From: Daedaleopsis sinensis
Lineage: Eukaryota; Basidiomycota; Agaricomycetes; Polyporales; Polyporaceae
NCBI GenBank assembly: GCA_033807695.1
Contig: CM066310.1
Coordinates: 2,976,001-3,040,000 of the forward strand
Direction: 5' to 3'
Length of the DNA stretch: 64,000 nt
Made by a program: the position numbers and the translations under genes. Positions 1 to 11,264 of this stretch are shown here, piece by piece; positions within the stretch are counted from its first letter, which is position 1, and every line of letters starts with the position of its first letter. Under the pieces are notes generated by a model. That model had not been told where the DNA came from. It ran no database searches and saw nothing but the letters and a program-made list of their open reading frames with translations.

Positions 1-54
1 TGAGTGCCTCCTTCTGTATATGAGAGTGTTGCTGATCCTGTTACCAGATCGCAG

Positions 55-2350
55 ATATGAAAAAGCATCTGGAGCAGCCGACGAAGGCTGGACGAGTTAA
101 ACCGCGGTTGCAGGACATGGACAAGACCATCCCCGAAGCAGCTTGGGCGATTCTGCGCTGGTGTGTGGCGTCGGCCACGGCGCATCTTGAAGAACTGAAG
201 GACGAAGACGAGCAAGTGAAGAACATTGGTAAGTGGTGCGGGCGGGGTGGACCACACATCACTGAGTATCGAACCGTGCGCAGGCTCGGAGTGGAGGCAG
301 TTCAGGTTCAGTGTTGGAGCGCCGGACGCAGAGGCTAAGTTCCGCAAATCGGTCATGGATGCGAAGCAAGTGAGCGCACGGGTCAACGAGTATCCATCTC
401 TCTATGTGAGTATGCCTACACTCAGATTACGCTGCGTATTAATATCTCTCACAGGCCTGGCACGGCTCCCCCGCAAAGAACTGGCATTCGGTATGCTCCA
501 CATAATATGCGACGGTATCCTGAGTCGCTCATTCCTGTCTCGTAGATCATCCGTCACGGTCTCTGGGCCAAGACAGTCGCTCATGGCAGAGCGTATGGTG
601 ATGGTACGTGGGTCCTCTAGTACTATGCAGCTTCCATCAATCACGCCGTCTCACGCCGCTCTCAGGCGTCTACTTTGCCAAGGAGGGCAGCTATTCCACC
701 GCAGCATACTCTCGAGGCGCACAAAGTTGCTGGCGCAACAGTGCGGCGCGTGTCCACAGCTGTGTGGCGCTCGCCGAGATCGTCAACCTCCCCAGTAGCT
801 TCGTGTCCACGCACCCGTTCTTCGTCGTGAAGCAGACAGAATGGATCATATGGTATGATATCGATACTCCCTCGCACCAATATTGAAATTCGCTCACATC
901 CTATGCAGCCGGTACCTGTTGATCAGGGGGAGCTGGCATGCACAGCCGGAAGGTGCTACAGCAGTGCCCGTCCGCGCCCTGCCGACCGCTATCGAGGAGG
1001 GCCCCGTCGACGACTCGATACCCTACGTCCCGCTCGACCCGCTGCACCCACTCACCCTAGCCAACAAGCGGATCCGCATCCCCGAGCCCACGTTCACCCT
1101 CGCGAAGATCGTCGCCGCCCGGCGCGAGGAGTTCGTGCCCATCGAATTCGACGTCGACGACATGATCATCTTCTCCGAAGTCCCCGTCGCGGAGCCGCTG
1201 CCCGCCGCGGCGGTGGCGGCCGCCGAGCCGCACGAGACGGACGCCATCATGATCGACTTCGACGATTGGGCGCACGACCGCGTGTGGGTGGAGAGGGCGG
1301 TCGAACATTTGATCCCTCCGCCGACCGAGTCCTCGCCCCGCGCATCGACCTCGCTCCTGCGCGAGTACAGGGCGATGGTGCGCGAGCAGGAGACGGCGAA
1401 GAGCCTCCGGGACCTCGGGTGGCACATGCCGCTCGAGTTCAACGGGGATAATCTGTATCAGTGGATCGCAGAGCTGCACTCGTTCGACGACAGCCTGCCG
1501 ATCGCCCAAGACATGAAGCGGTGGTGAGTCTCAGTCCGGGATTGGGCATTTGAGACCCCGTGCGGCAGAGATGCTGACTGGATTCGGACGTGGGCTATAG
1601 CGGGGTGAACTCGCTGGTGTTCGAGATACGCTTCCCGGCCGACTTCCCGCATGCGCCACCGTTCTTCCGGATCCTCAGGCCGCGTTTGTTGCCGTTCAGT
1701 CAGGGCGGTGGTGGACATGTTACACTTGGTGGGTGGCCTCTGTACAATTGTACTTCAGCGCCGTCAGCGGCGATAGAGCACTCGCATGCCGGAACGGTTC
1801 ATGGCGTCTCGCGTTACTGACAGGCCAAGTTATCCCGAGTCCCTAAGCTGACGATTTTGCATACAGGTGGGTCGATGTGCATGGATCTGTTAACATCCGA
1901 TGGTGAGACGACATCTCTCAGCGGGATCTGGTATGCGTGAGCTGACACATGCGATGCAATAGGATGGCTCCCCAGCTACAGGTGGGCGTCTCACAGCACT
2001 GAATGCGCATCGACTAATAGTAACAATGGTGTGCCAGCATATCTGCCATACTGCTTCAGATTAAGCTGGCCATCTCGAATCTGGACCCGAGGCCCGCCCG
2101 TCTTGCGCAGTCGTGGGATATGTGAGTAGAACTGTGAACTGGTGACACGAGCATAGGGTCTCTTACAACTCAAACTCCCATCACACTCCCATATCTCACA
2201 ACAGGCCGTACGGTATGCAAGAGGCGTTGGACGGGTACAAACGTGCGGCCAGCACTCACGGATGGAAGGTGAGCGTCTCGACATTCCTGCTGTGATGTGT
2301 GACTGACGACCTCTTAGATTCCGCGCAATGTTGACAAGATCGCTTATTGA
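55..2350 (+). CDS. P1: PARP-UBE2Q-like fusion protein (5' partial)
   Basis: The predicted product joins an ADP-ribosyltransferase domain to a ubiquitin-conjugating (E2) domain. Exons, read from GT/AG sites and from agreement with the two paralogues in this window: 55-228, 284-405, 455-490, 546-603, 666-852, 909-1523, 1601-1728, 1867-1902, 1963-1981, 2038-2121, 2215-2268, 2318-2350. PARP signatures are AWHGSPAKNWHS (exon at 455), IIRHGLW (546), GVYFAKEGS (666) and EWII-CRYLLI across the 852/909 junction. The Glu of EWI may be the catalytic one, but that alignment is tentative. The E2 part has FPADFPHAPPFFRILRPR, the GGGGHVT loop and MCMDLLTSDGW as in UBE2Q enzymes; the Cys at 1878-1880 is the presumed thioester cysteine. 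A linker of about 200 residues separates the domains. Bases 1-54 are intron, so upstream exons lie outside the window. PARP-UBCc fusions are known in fungi. P1 converges on P2. Confidence 0.9.
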
Positions 2351-2514
2351 GTATGACTTGACGTGTCAATGTCCGTGTACTATATCTCTTGCTGTGCTTC
2401 GATCCGATCGTAGACAAGATCTTTGCCTGAACACCTTGCGCATATAACCACAATGGTTGTCGTCATTACATACAATATTGTGAACGTAAAAAGTGACCTC
2501 CATGCCCCGTCCTG

Positions 2515-5500
2515 CTACCCTCGAAGTCCGATTATCTGCTTGTCGATGCTATCGTAGACTGTCTCCGTGTATTGCATGCGCCATCTCTTGACATCCATTG
2601 CTACCCTCTGAGCGTAATCCGGTATCGCGATGGCTTTCCCATCCAATGTGAGTACATGCCTCGGATCCATTGGTACGAGCGGGGTGAAGGGCATGTGCGC
2701 CGAGGGTCCATCCGTCAGCGGCTGGACTTTGTCCAAGTCTTCGCTCACGTGTGTGGGCCGGGCGGTACATTTCACAAACAGGTAACGACTGGTCCAAGGA
2801 GAGGGTTGCGGTCAGAATTAGGTGGCATGTCCTTTCGATTTCGACAGTCACTGACCAGATGACCCATTCGCACCGCTGGATGACGAAGGTGTTCAGCGCG
2901 ACATGCGACGCGCGCCCTCCATGGGTGAAGTACTCGTATCTGAACTGTTGTGGCTGGTTGACGACTTCCGTCAATGTCATACATCGACTGATGTCGTATG
3001 CACTATTGGGCCACTGTATTTGCGACGGTGCGACCCTGGCAAAGTTTATGGCTATCGAAGCATCTTTCGCAAGATAGATTCCTGTCGAAAACGGTGTGGT
3101 TGTTATGCTCAGGAATAATACGACTACTACAGTAGACTCAGCGGAACGCACCGTGGCCATGTCTCCGCCCATTTTGGATCGTCTTGTACCACAATCCGTA
3201 ATGTAATATCTAGTTAGTTCACGTTCATTTAGTTGTAGAGGGCAAAATAATTATCATTGCGACTCACTGAGAACCAGTTCTGCAACGGGGAGCCATGAAG
3301 TCCCTGCAAACCCGCCGTGAGATACTATCCACTGCCAGTTATCTTGTCTTGCAGGCACTCACATAGAGGGACGGATACATCACAGCGTTGTGATCGTACT
3401 TCTGAACGTTTTGAACCTCTTGCTGGAAGGTTAACTCCGCTTCCGGCGACGCCAGAGTGACTCTGAATTGCCGCCATTCCGGACCTAATCCAACACCGAT
3501 GCGAAGTCAGACGGGGATAACGTCTCGGAATGCAACTCCGAGGACTGAGGCGCCTCACCAATATTACGAACTCTCTCTTCCGAATTGCATACCTCCTCGA
3601 TTTTGACTCTGCAGGAGAGGATACACCAGCGCAGCACTGTCCACGACGCCGCGGGAATATAATACAGCATGTCTTGCAGGCGAACGTCGGAAGCTGGCCG
3701 ACTCTCAAGGTAGGCCTTCATACTCGCGATCTATCCGAAAGCCAGCTCAGTGAGTTGATCTCCATTATAAAGTTTCTAAGCCTAGGGAGCTCACCGAGGG
3801 AAGGCACGCGATCAGATTTCGGACGGCTACACACATCTATGGCTCTCGTCTTAGTAGGGAGTCTCGCTTCATGGAGTGATAACGAGGGACTTACGTCGGG
3901 GTATGTGAGTGAATCGAAGTCTTGCATGACGGAAGCTCCTGTACGAGGATCCGCTCTCGCAACGCAGAGGTTCAACCCGGTCGGCACAGGATCGAGCACC
4001 ATGTTATGAGCTGCGACGTAGGCCATAGAGACGAGGAGATCAACGCTCTCCGGATTTGAGCAGATCTCGTACTGTGAGTGTGTCAGAGAGCGATCCATGT
4101 CGAAAGAGACGCAGCAGCCGCTTACCTCGAGTGATGGACCTCGCGATTCGCTATAGCATTGATGCAGGCATCGGAAGAGATCACACATGAACAGCTCCTG
4201 TTTCTCGTGATCTTTCTTCCCTTGTTTATGACAGATTTGACAGAACCGATTTCCTAACTGTCGGTGTCGTGAGCGGTGTTCTGACTGAATCCGTGGTCAA
4301 ACACACGGATGAATCACTCACCACAAGACGTCGAAGGAGGTATCCAAAAACTACCAATGGTAGATTCAAGCTTCCGCTGCTGAGTGTGTTGTGCATGATG
4401 TACGTGTTTAGGATAGGCTTGTACGGCGCAAGAAGACACGACTCTTCAAATTCGGCCTGCAGAATGTACTGGAAATGATTCAGTCTGAGCATAGAGAGCG
4501 GAAGATCTAGATAGAGAGGAATTGAATGACTCACAAGCTGTAAGGTTGCAAGGATCGGTGGTATAACGAGCGACGAACACACGGAAATTGATTGGAGTTG
4601 AAAGTGCAATATCTCTGCACCAGCCCAACTGAGTCGGTATTGGAGACTGAGGTCGAGTATATTCATGAAGTGGCCGTTCAGTAGGTCCTCTAGTATGGAT
4701 GTCATGTCGAAAGGCTCGAGGTCTGAGTAGTGCGGTGCTATCCCGTGATCCGTCTCGGACGCTGGTTGGGGTTTGTACGTCGTGGTAGTCCCAACGCGGA
4801 ATGTGGGCGGTGCTTGAAGAGTGGTGTCGAAACAATTCAGCTCCAGGAACGGGTAGCATCCGGACGGGTGTGCTATGATAAGTGTGATATACCGCTCGGG
4901 GGATAGCAGCTTCTTGTCGTATGTCAAGAGAGAGGCAACTGGTAGCGTATCTAGGAAGACCGCGGTTGAGACGGAGACGGAGATCTCTGGCCCAGGCGCA
5001 ATGTAGCCAGGACGGCATCCCGCTGACACCATCTCGTTGAAATCGCTACGAAGGTTATTTATTGAGCGTATGTACATGTACGAAGATGTCTTACGTACCG
5101 ATGCAAGACTTCCCAGTCTACTCCACCAGTATACTTTGGTGACAGAGACTCTGCGACGCACAGAGTCGGTGTACTCGCTGCTTCTGACATGTCGTCCTCC
5201 GCATGCTGACTGAGCGAGGCGAGAGGTTGCAGCTTCATGGCTTGGCAGATATGAGAACGGACTCTCGAGAGTAGTTCATGTACGGTCACGTTGCCAAAGT
5301 TCGAGATGTCGTTGAGAGCATCTGCTATTTCTGCGCAGGGTAAAGGATAGTCATGCTCCCCATTGGTGAATGCATGACCAACGGGATAGTTGGAAATGTC
5401 TGACGAAAGTTGGATGGACTGTTTCGCCACGATAGATTGAATATACGAGTCTCACCGTGTACAGCGAATGATACATGCGCAATATGAAGTCCCTTTCCGC

Positions 5501-6064
5501 GGCAGAGAGTGAGCTGTAGTGAGTCGTTGTCCAGCAGAGCTACGCCTGAAGGAATTCATGAGCAAGTCGCTCAGAAGGTAGCCGGGTAGGAGGATGTACG
5601 CACCGTGTATATAGGGACCGCTTCGATCCGTCCTGCTCTGCTTCTGCAGCTTCCCGTGGCTATTGTCGATGTCACGAATGAGCCGTGCACGCCCGCCAGT
5701 GTACATCGAGGTAGATGGGTTGATCATGACTGAGCGAGCCTCTGAGAGAGAACAAGGGGGAGCCAATGTCGGTTGTGTGGATGGCAAAGGAGGAGCTAGG
5801 TCAAAGCACAACGTAGTGGCCGCATGTCCAGTGTACTACGGTAACGGACCGATTGCTGCACGCCTCGTGGGGAACCGGTATAGCACCTGCACGTTGATCC
5901 TCACATCCGGCGGGCGATGCCTGACAGGGCAGCTTAGACGGCCGATGCTGCGGTAGGCGCCCCAGACGCAGAAGCAATCGTCTTTGGCGCTGACCACAAT
6001 GCGGTCGTACATCGACGAGGTTATTCAGCTCTAGCTTCACGAGTGACTGCGTTCCCAGGACCAT
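2515..6064 (-). CDS. P2: PARP-domain protein without E2
   Basis: Paralogue of P1 and P3 on the other strand. It shares with P3 an N-terminal region containing ILEDLLNG, YRLSWAGAEILH (about 4630-4690) and LNLPLVVFGYLLRRL (about 4320-4370). The block around 3560-3720 (IPAASWTVLRWCILS) matches P1 and P3. The PARP core is split over short exons: GLHGSPLQNW (about 3275-3295), HGIYLAKDAS (to 3081), LTEVVNQP, and EWVI followed after an intron (donor next to 2856) by CRYLFVK (from 2788). The last exon, 2515-2788, ends in a stop after IIGLRG, so there is no E2 domain, unlike P1. I saw no break in the exons I traced. The 5' end is uncertain: exon-like sequence continues to about 5811, and a possible first exon reaches 6064. 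Function is inferred as an ADP-ribosyltransferase; substrate unknown. Confidence 0.72.
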
Positions 6065-7316
6065 AGATACATTGAGTAAAATCTGTAGAGCGCGAGGAAA
6101 AGAACGCTTAATTAACCTCAGACACTGCAGCCAGCCGTAAAAGCAAGCTTACCGCGACATGACGGATGGGGTAGTATTGCATTCGGCGTTCAATATGACA
6201 GGGGGGATCTTCGTTCCCCCATGGGGGGAGTGGCGCATGTGATCCTTCGGTGCATCGTGTCCTCGAGTCTTCCTGTCATTTCCATATGGTATCAGAGGGG
6301 AAGTTGACTTGTTCTATGTGGTTGGGTTGACTCTCGAACGGCACCCAGCGCCGCTACCAGGCAGGCAGGCAGCCCGGCCCATTGCGGGCGTTGACAGTCG
6401 TGATTTATTGACCCTGTCTGATAGTTGGTTAGTACGCGGCATTGCTTGATTACTGAGAAAGATGTTCACCATACAAGCGGACGTCTGTCACCTTTGCAAG
6501 TTGTGGTTGAGACTGTTGAGTCGAATCAGAAGCGAGCCACTGCCAAGCGCTGACTTCGGAGTGGCGTGTCAAATTTGGCTGTGTTTTCTCCGGCGTCTGT
6601 ATTTCCAAACCGGGACTCAGTCTTAGCCGAATGATCCGGGAACTCGACCACCATGTTCGCTTTTAATCCCTACGTCAGCTTCAAGTTCACGTGTCCTCCT
6701 TTCATTCTTAGCCCGAGGTTTGGAATCCGATAGTGAGGGCATGCACATCTGAGATGGTAGAAGGTAAGTGATGAGTCTAAACAAGCATAGATGCGTGCAT
6801 AGTAATGCTCACGAACCGCCCGGTATCTCGTGGCAGAGGCTCTTTGTCTCCTCGCGTCTGTCTCCTCCGGTCCGCCACTAAGATATGTGTACATTTCCTA
6901 GTAGACTCGAAGGTGGTCTCCGATCCCTCCTCTTCAACACCGCTGTGCTCGCTGCACAGTGACGAAACAGCTATGGGGGGAACGAAACCCTGTTTTCAGT
7001 GGGAATCACCGACTCGATCATCAAATGCATGCATGACGTCAAGCTTTCCTGCGTTTAAGTCGTGCTCTACAGCGTCCAGCTCGAGGCTTGTCACCGGCCA
7101 GCACCATCTTCTCCACACCGTTTTCCTCGTTGACTCCATCCCCCGGGTTCCCTACCACATCAAGCGCCTCAAAGTCTGCAGCTACAGCGGCATCAGCTTG
7201 CACGGTATAGCGACAATGCTCCGCTCCTTGAACGGGCTGCGCGAACTCCCCTTCATCGATCCATTCATCTCACCCACCCTTCCCGGAGAGGAGGTCCCTT
7301 CGTGTGTTCTGCCAAT
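6065..7316. other. Stretch without a supported gene
   Basis: No open frame here is backed by splice sites and family resemblance. On the + strand about 7120-7330 can be read as a peptide with a leucine-rich-repeat feel (IKRLKVCSYSGISLHGIATM), possibly the remains of an F-box/LRR gene, but nothing around it continues the reading. TGGTATCAGAG at 6287 resembles a retrotransposon primer-binding site, but no LTR was found next to it. Confidence 0.3.
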
Positions 7317-8841
7317 CAGCAAAATCGAACATGTAGTTACGGATGTTAGAACAACTTACAACTTGCTGATCAAGTTTGAACTTACGATGTTTAAACTTAC
7401 TCGACCTTAGAGCATCTTAGGTGTCTTACGCAAATCAAGGTCCTATGCAGATATTGTTCATACGTTCGAGTGTAGCATATCAGCTCTGCTTACCTTTGTA
7501 TCACTCAAAGACCCAGGAATAATCGCAAAATTGAGCCAGCGGGGTACTAGAGGGTACTAGACAACTCGAGTTGGAGGGCCCTCCGAGTGCACAAGGGCGC
7601 TAGAGCGGAGTCCACGGCGATTCCCGGAAGCCATAGACGCCAATGTGCAACTTTGCGTCTCGAAGTTTTCGCTCTTCCTCCTCCCCGCCTTCCCTCGGAC
7701 TCAGACTGCTCATCTCAGGCTCATCTACTCGTCTCTGGTGTCACTCTCTCTTCAGCTACTAGTCTCTGGATCTGTTCTATGTCTTGTCTATCTGGCTATA
7801 GCTCTCGAAAGTCTTGATATGGTCACTGGCATTTTCTAGATCTCCCGGGCTCTGGCCAGCTTCTTCGTCAAAGTGGTAGTGGCAGCTTTGAACCTCACCA
7901 ACTGGAAGATACTTGGGTAAGCCGCCTATCGGATATCTAGTAAGCAGATCCCCTCACAATAGGTTTTTGATGGTGCTGGCGTAGTCGAGGAGGTTGGCAG
8001 CAAGCGTGAGGCATTTCGAGAGAGACAATCGTATGTGAGTCTGTCTTTGCGATCATGACTGGTGATTGATAAGGCAACCGATGCAGCGCATTCAGATTCC
8101 AGGGCTGGCATGAAGACGACGCGAATGTCTCCCATGGGATGTTCCAACAGTACAACATAGCCCTCGCCGCGGTTGCAGCGAAGGTACGTGATCCCACCGC
8201 TGTTGTCTGCCACCACAGCATATGCTCACGTTGCATCTTCGGCATATCGCGGACAATACATTACTCAAGCAAGCGGCGATTCTGTTCAGCGGCATCGCAA
8301 ATCCGCATACACCCACAAGCCCGGCACGGTAAGCTTCACACTTTCTCCCCCGAGGGAGGGCGGTGACGGACTCTACACCGTGGAGTCCACATCCATAGAG
8401 GCCGGGTTTGGCCAGGCCTATGCCCGACACGATCAAGCACTCTGTCGCTGTGCTCAAGCCGGGTGGTGGCCGACTGGTCTATGGGTGGGGACTGGTCTAT
8501 GGGTGGGGGCCGGGGTTTTGCACTCGCGAGCCTGTGCGGACGAGGAACCAGTTGTAGTATCAAGTAGTACATTGTTATCTTCACAGTGCCGTCAATACAT
8601 ACCGTCTTTATTGCTAGAGCTGCGTGTTGGTGGTGTATGCAAAGCTATTCAATCATGTTATGAGCCAACTTACTAGCAGTCTTACTGAGGTTACGCAACT
8701 TATGCAACCTACCGTAAGATGAATGAAGTTGCGTAGGCAAAGGGACATAGACCAGGTAAGTTCAATGAAGTTACGACTTACTGAACTTACTGAACTTATG
8801 TAAGGTCTCTAAGCTCCGTAACTTGAGGTGCGATTTTGCTG
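7317..8841. mobile_element. Possible small inverted-repeat element (MITE-like)
   Basis: The two ends are imperfect inverted repeats. Both begin CAGCAAAATCG and continue with AGTTACGGA..TTAGA. The left end starts at 7317 and the right end finishes at 8841. Subterminal sequence on both sides is rich in short AACTTA/AAGTTC repeats (7340-7420 and 8690-8820). Inside I see no transposase, so this would be a non-autonomous element if real. No clear target duplication longer than the dinucleotide AT is visible. Degenerate open frames between 8130 and 8500 are not recognisable. Confidence 0.4.
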
Positions 8842-11264
8842 ATGCAGTGCACGGATTGCAGGCGCTCCGGATCACCCGCTGCAGGGTGCTCAATGTCCGG
8901 CACAACCACCCCGACTGCATCCACGGTGCCACCTCCTTGCATTCTTCGACCACATCCACCTTCTCCATCTCACCGGAAGCACGTTCTCATGACATGACTT
9001 CGGCAGCGCCGCTGCGCAGTCCGAAACCGACCCCACAGCTGCCGCAGCATGCAAAGGTCTTCACGTTGCTCGGGTGACAGTTGGGCACATTCTCATCCCA
9101 TTGCTAATTCGGTTCAGGGTCGCAGGAAGACACATGGGCCACCGCGCGGGACAGGTGTGTTCATCTTACTACTCATGCTTTCCCTGGCGGCTGATCAATA
9201 TTGTTCGCCTTGTAATAGATCCGTTCGACGGGTCGCGCGCACACTGTATGTCAAGATGCACTCGCCCTCACATGTACAATACGGATATCAGGCACACGGA
9301 GATCGACCCCGTTCGTGAGGAGGCGTACTTCCGCTTCGGTAGCGCTGCTTGCCCAGCTTCCCGGCTCCGTGCGCGAGGTCCGTTTTAGCATTCCCCCATC
9401 ACAGAAACGGCGTCAAACTTATCAGGCGTCCAGTAATCACTACCTTTTGTAAGTAATTATTATCGGATAGCATAGTTGTACCCGCTTATCAGTGTATTCT
9501 AAGTCCCTCGGAATCTCGGCTCGGATAACAGCCGCCCGCAATGATTGTTGTCCTCGTCACCGTCTTGGCAACGCCTTGCAACTGTCTTGCATCCACCTTG
9601 CAAGGAGCTGTAGGCTTGCACCGTCTCTTGAACCTCTTGCGACTTGCGCGCCATCCCCACTCCCTGCTCAGCGCCATCAGGATCAAAACTATACAGCTCA
9701 ACGCCGGGGTTTGAAATCCCTTTGGATAAAAGCCACGCGTCCCGCGTCCTGCTTTCCGATCCCTCTTCAAGTCTTTGCTCTCCCGCGTCCACACATGCAG
9801 GAGTACTTGGTGAGTATCAACGTACTTTGCCTCCTTCTATATTCGCCCACATAAAGTCATATACCTTCTCAACCTCACCGGCGGCCGGCCTCCAGCAATC
9901 CCCTATCCTCCTCTGAGCTCGTCACGGTCTTGCTGGGTCTTCGTCACTCTGACTTGTCGTCTGTCTGGCTCGCTGTGCTGCGCCTCCCTCTCAAAGCCTC
10001 TGCTGGCTGCATGCTCACTGCCGCTGCCCGCATACTTCTTCTGCACTGGCTCAGGGCTGTGTCTACGTGCTCCCGTTGTGTTGCCATCGTCACCGGCACC
10101 CTGTTGCCGGTTACCCGCATCATTCGCCGCTGCCTGTGCTCTGCCGGTACTAGAGCCTGTCCATTGACCATTACTTCCCCCGTCCCCCGTGCTCTCAGGC
10201 TGCTCCGATGTAGTACCTCTGTAGTATTCACCGTTGTACTATATCGTTCCCAGTCAATATATATCCTTATACCGTTTCTCTACCATGTCGTGATATCAGT
10301 ATAATCCAATGACAACACCAGGGATGGATTCTAATGAGTGCCGAGACACATAATGATGGGACCGCTAACAGGTGATATAATTATTGTTGACCTCGCAACC
10401 CGATTGCATGTCCCTTGTAAGGAGCCCCACTCCATCATAGTCACACTATCATGGATTGTAAAGTAGCAATTATTATCTGCCTTAGAATCCCATTATAATC
10501 GGTTGCAAGGCACTTGCAATCCATTCCAAGATCAGGTACAAATCAGTGATGCCATTGTGTACTTGGAGACGTCGTCGATCTTCTGAGGTACGGCTGCGCT
10601 GCCCGCACCTCTGCCCGGAGGTCGACCACGTCGTCGAGGGCGCGCACGGGATTATCCTCCTCACTCGTGAGGCGGCGCACCGTTTCTTCAATCCGGTCGT
10701 TCTCACTACTTATCTCGCTCACTGTTGTAGTGGTATCAGGTCTCGGGGTGCAGCCACGCTGACTTCAACTTTCTGCACCCTGCTCGAGCTCCCGCTTCCT
10801 CTCTAACGCTCCCCGGAATCGCCTGATATCCTCGTCTTCAGTGACGGTTTTGACGGTCAAACTACGAGCCCACGGTGTACGCTTGAAGAGCTATTCGAAA
10901 GCCTGGAGGAATATTGAGAAGAGGTAGCGCAAGGGGGAAACCATGGTGGGTCGAGAACAACAGGGTCGTGGACTCTTGCAAGCATGCACCGATCGGCTGC
11001 AGCGCGGGACGCCACCGAAGGCTTCGAACAGCCTATAGCCTCGAGGTGTTTGTGCTCATGACGGCATGACTTTGATAACTAGGTGCGTCGAGCCTGCCTC
11101 TCGAGGGTGAATTTTTGGAGCAGCTACCGCAGCACACGCGCTCAATGAGTGAACCCAGATCTCATGTCAATTTACGCTGTCAGATATATACGTCGTGGAA
11201 CGCTCTTCAAAGCCGTCCACTACTCCCACTTCCACCGATCTCCATCCCCAGCGCGACTGGGCAA
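8842..11264. other. Stretch without a supported gene
   Basis: Open frames here are short, lack convincing splice partners and match nothing I recognise. The base composition is uneven, with pyrimidine-rich stretches. A second TGGTATCAGG at 10731 recalls a primer-binding site, and the minus strand from about 10790 to 10550 reads as a charged, gag-like peptide, but no paired LTRs could be shown. The last few hundred bases presumably include the promoter of H1. Confidence 0.35.

Noticed and set aside
6287..6297. TGGTATCAGAG, like a retrotransposon primer-binding site; also TGGTATCAGG at 10731
   Set aside because: No LTR border next to either, and a match this short can occur by chance.
9449..10377. 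Possible solo LTR (TG...CA ends, TATA-like sequence inside)
   Set aside because: No matching target duplication and no second copy in the window to define ends.
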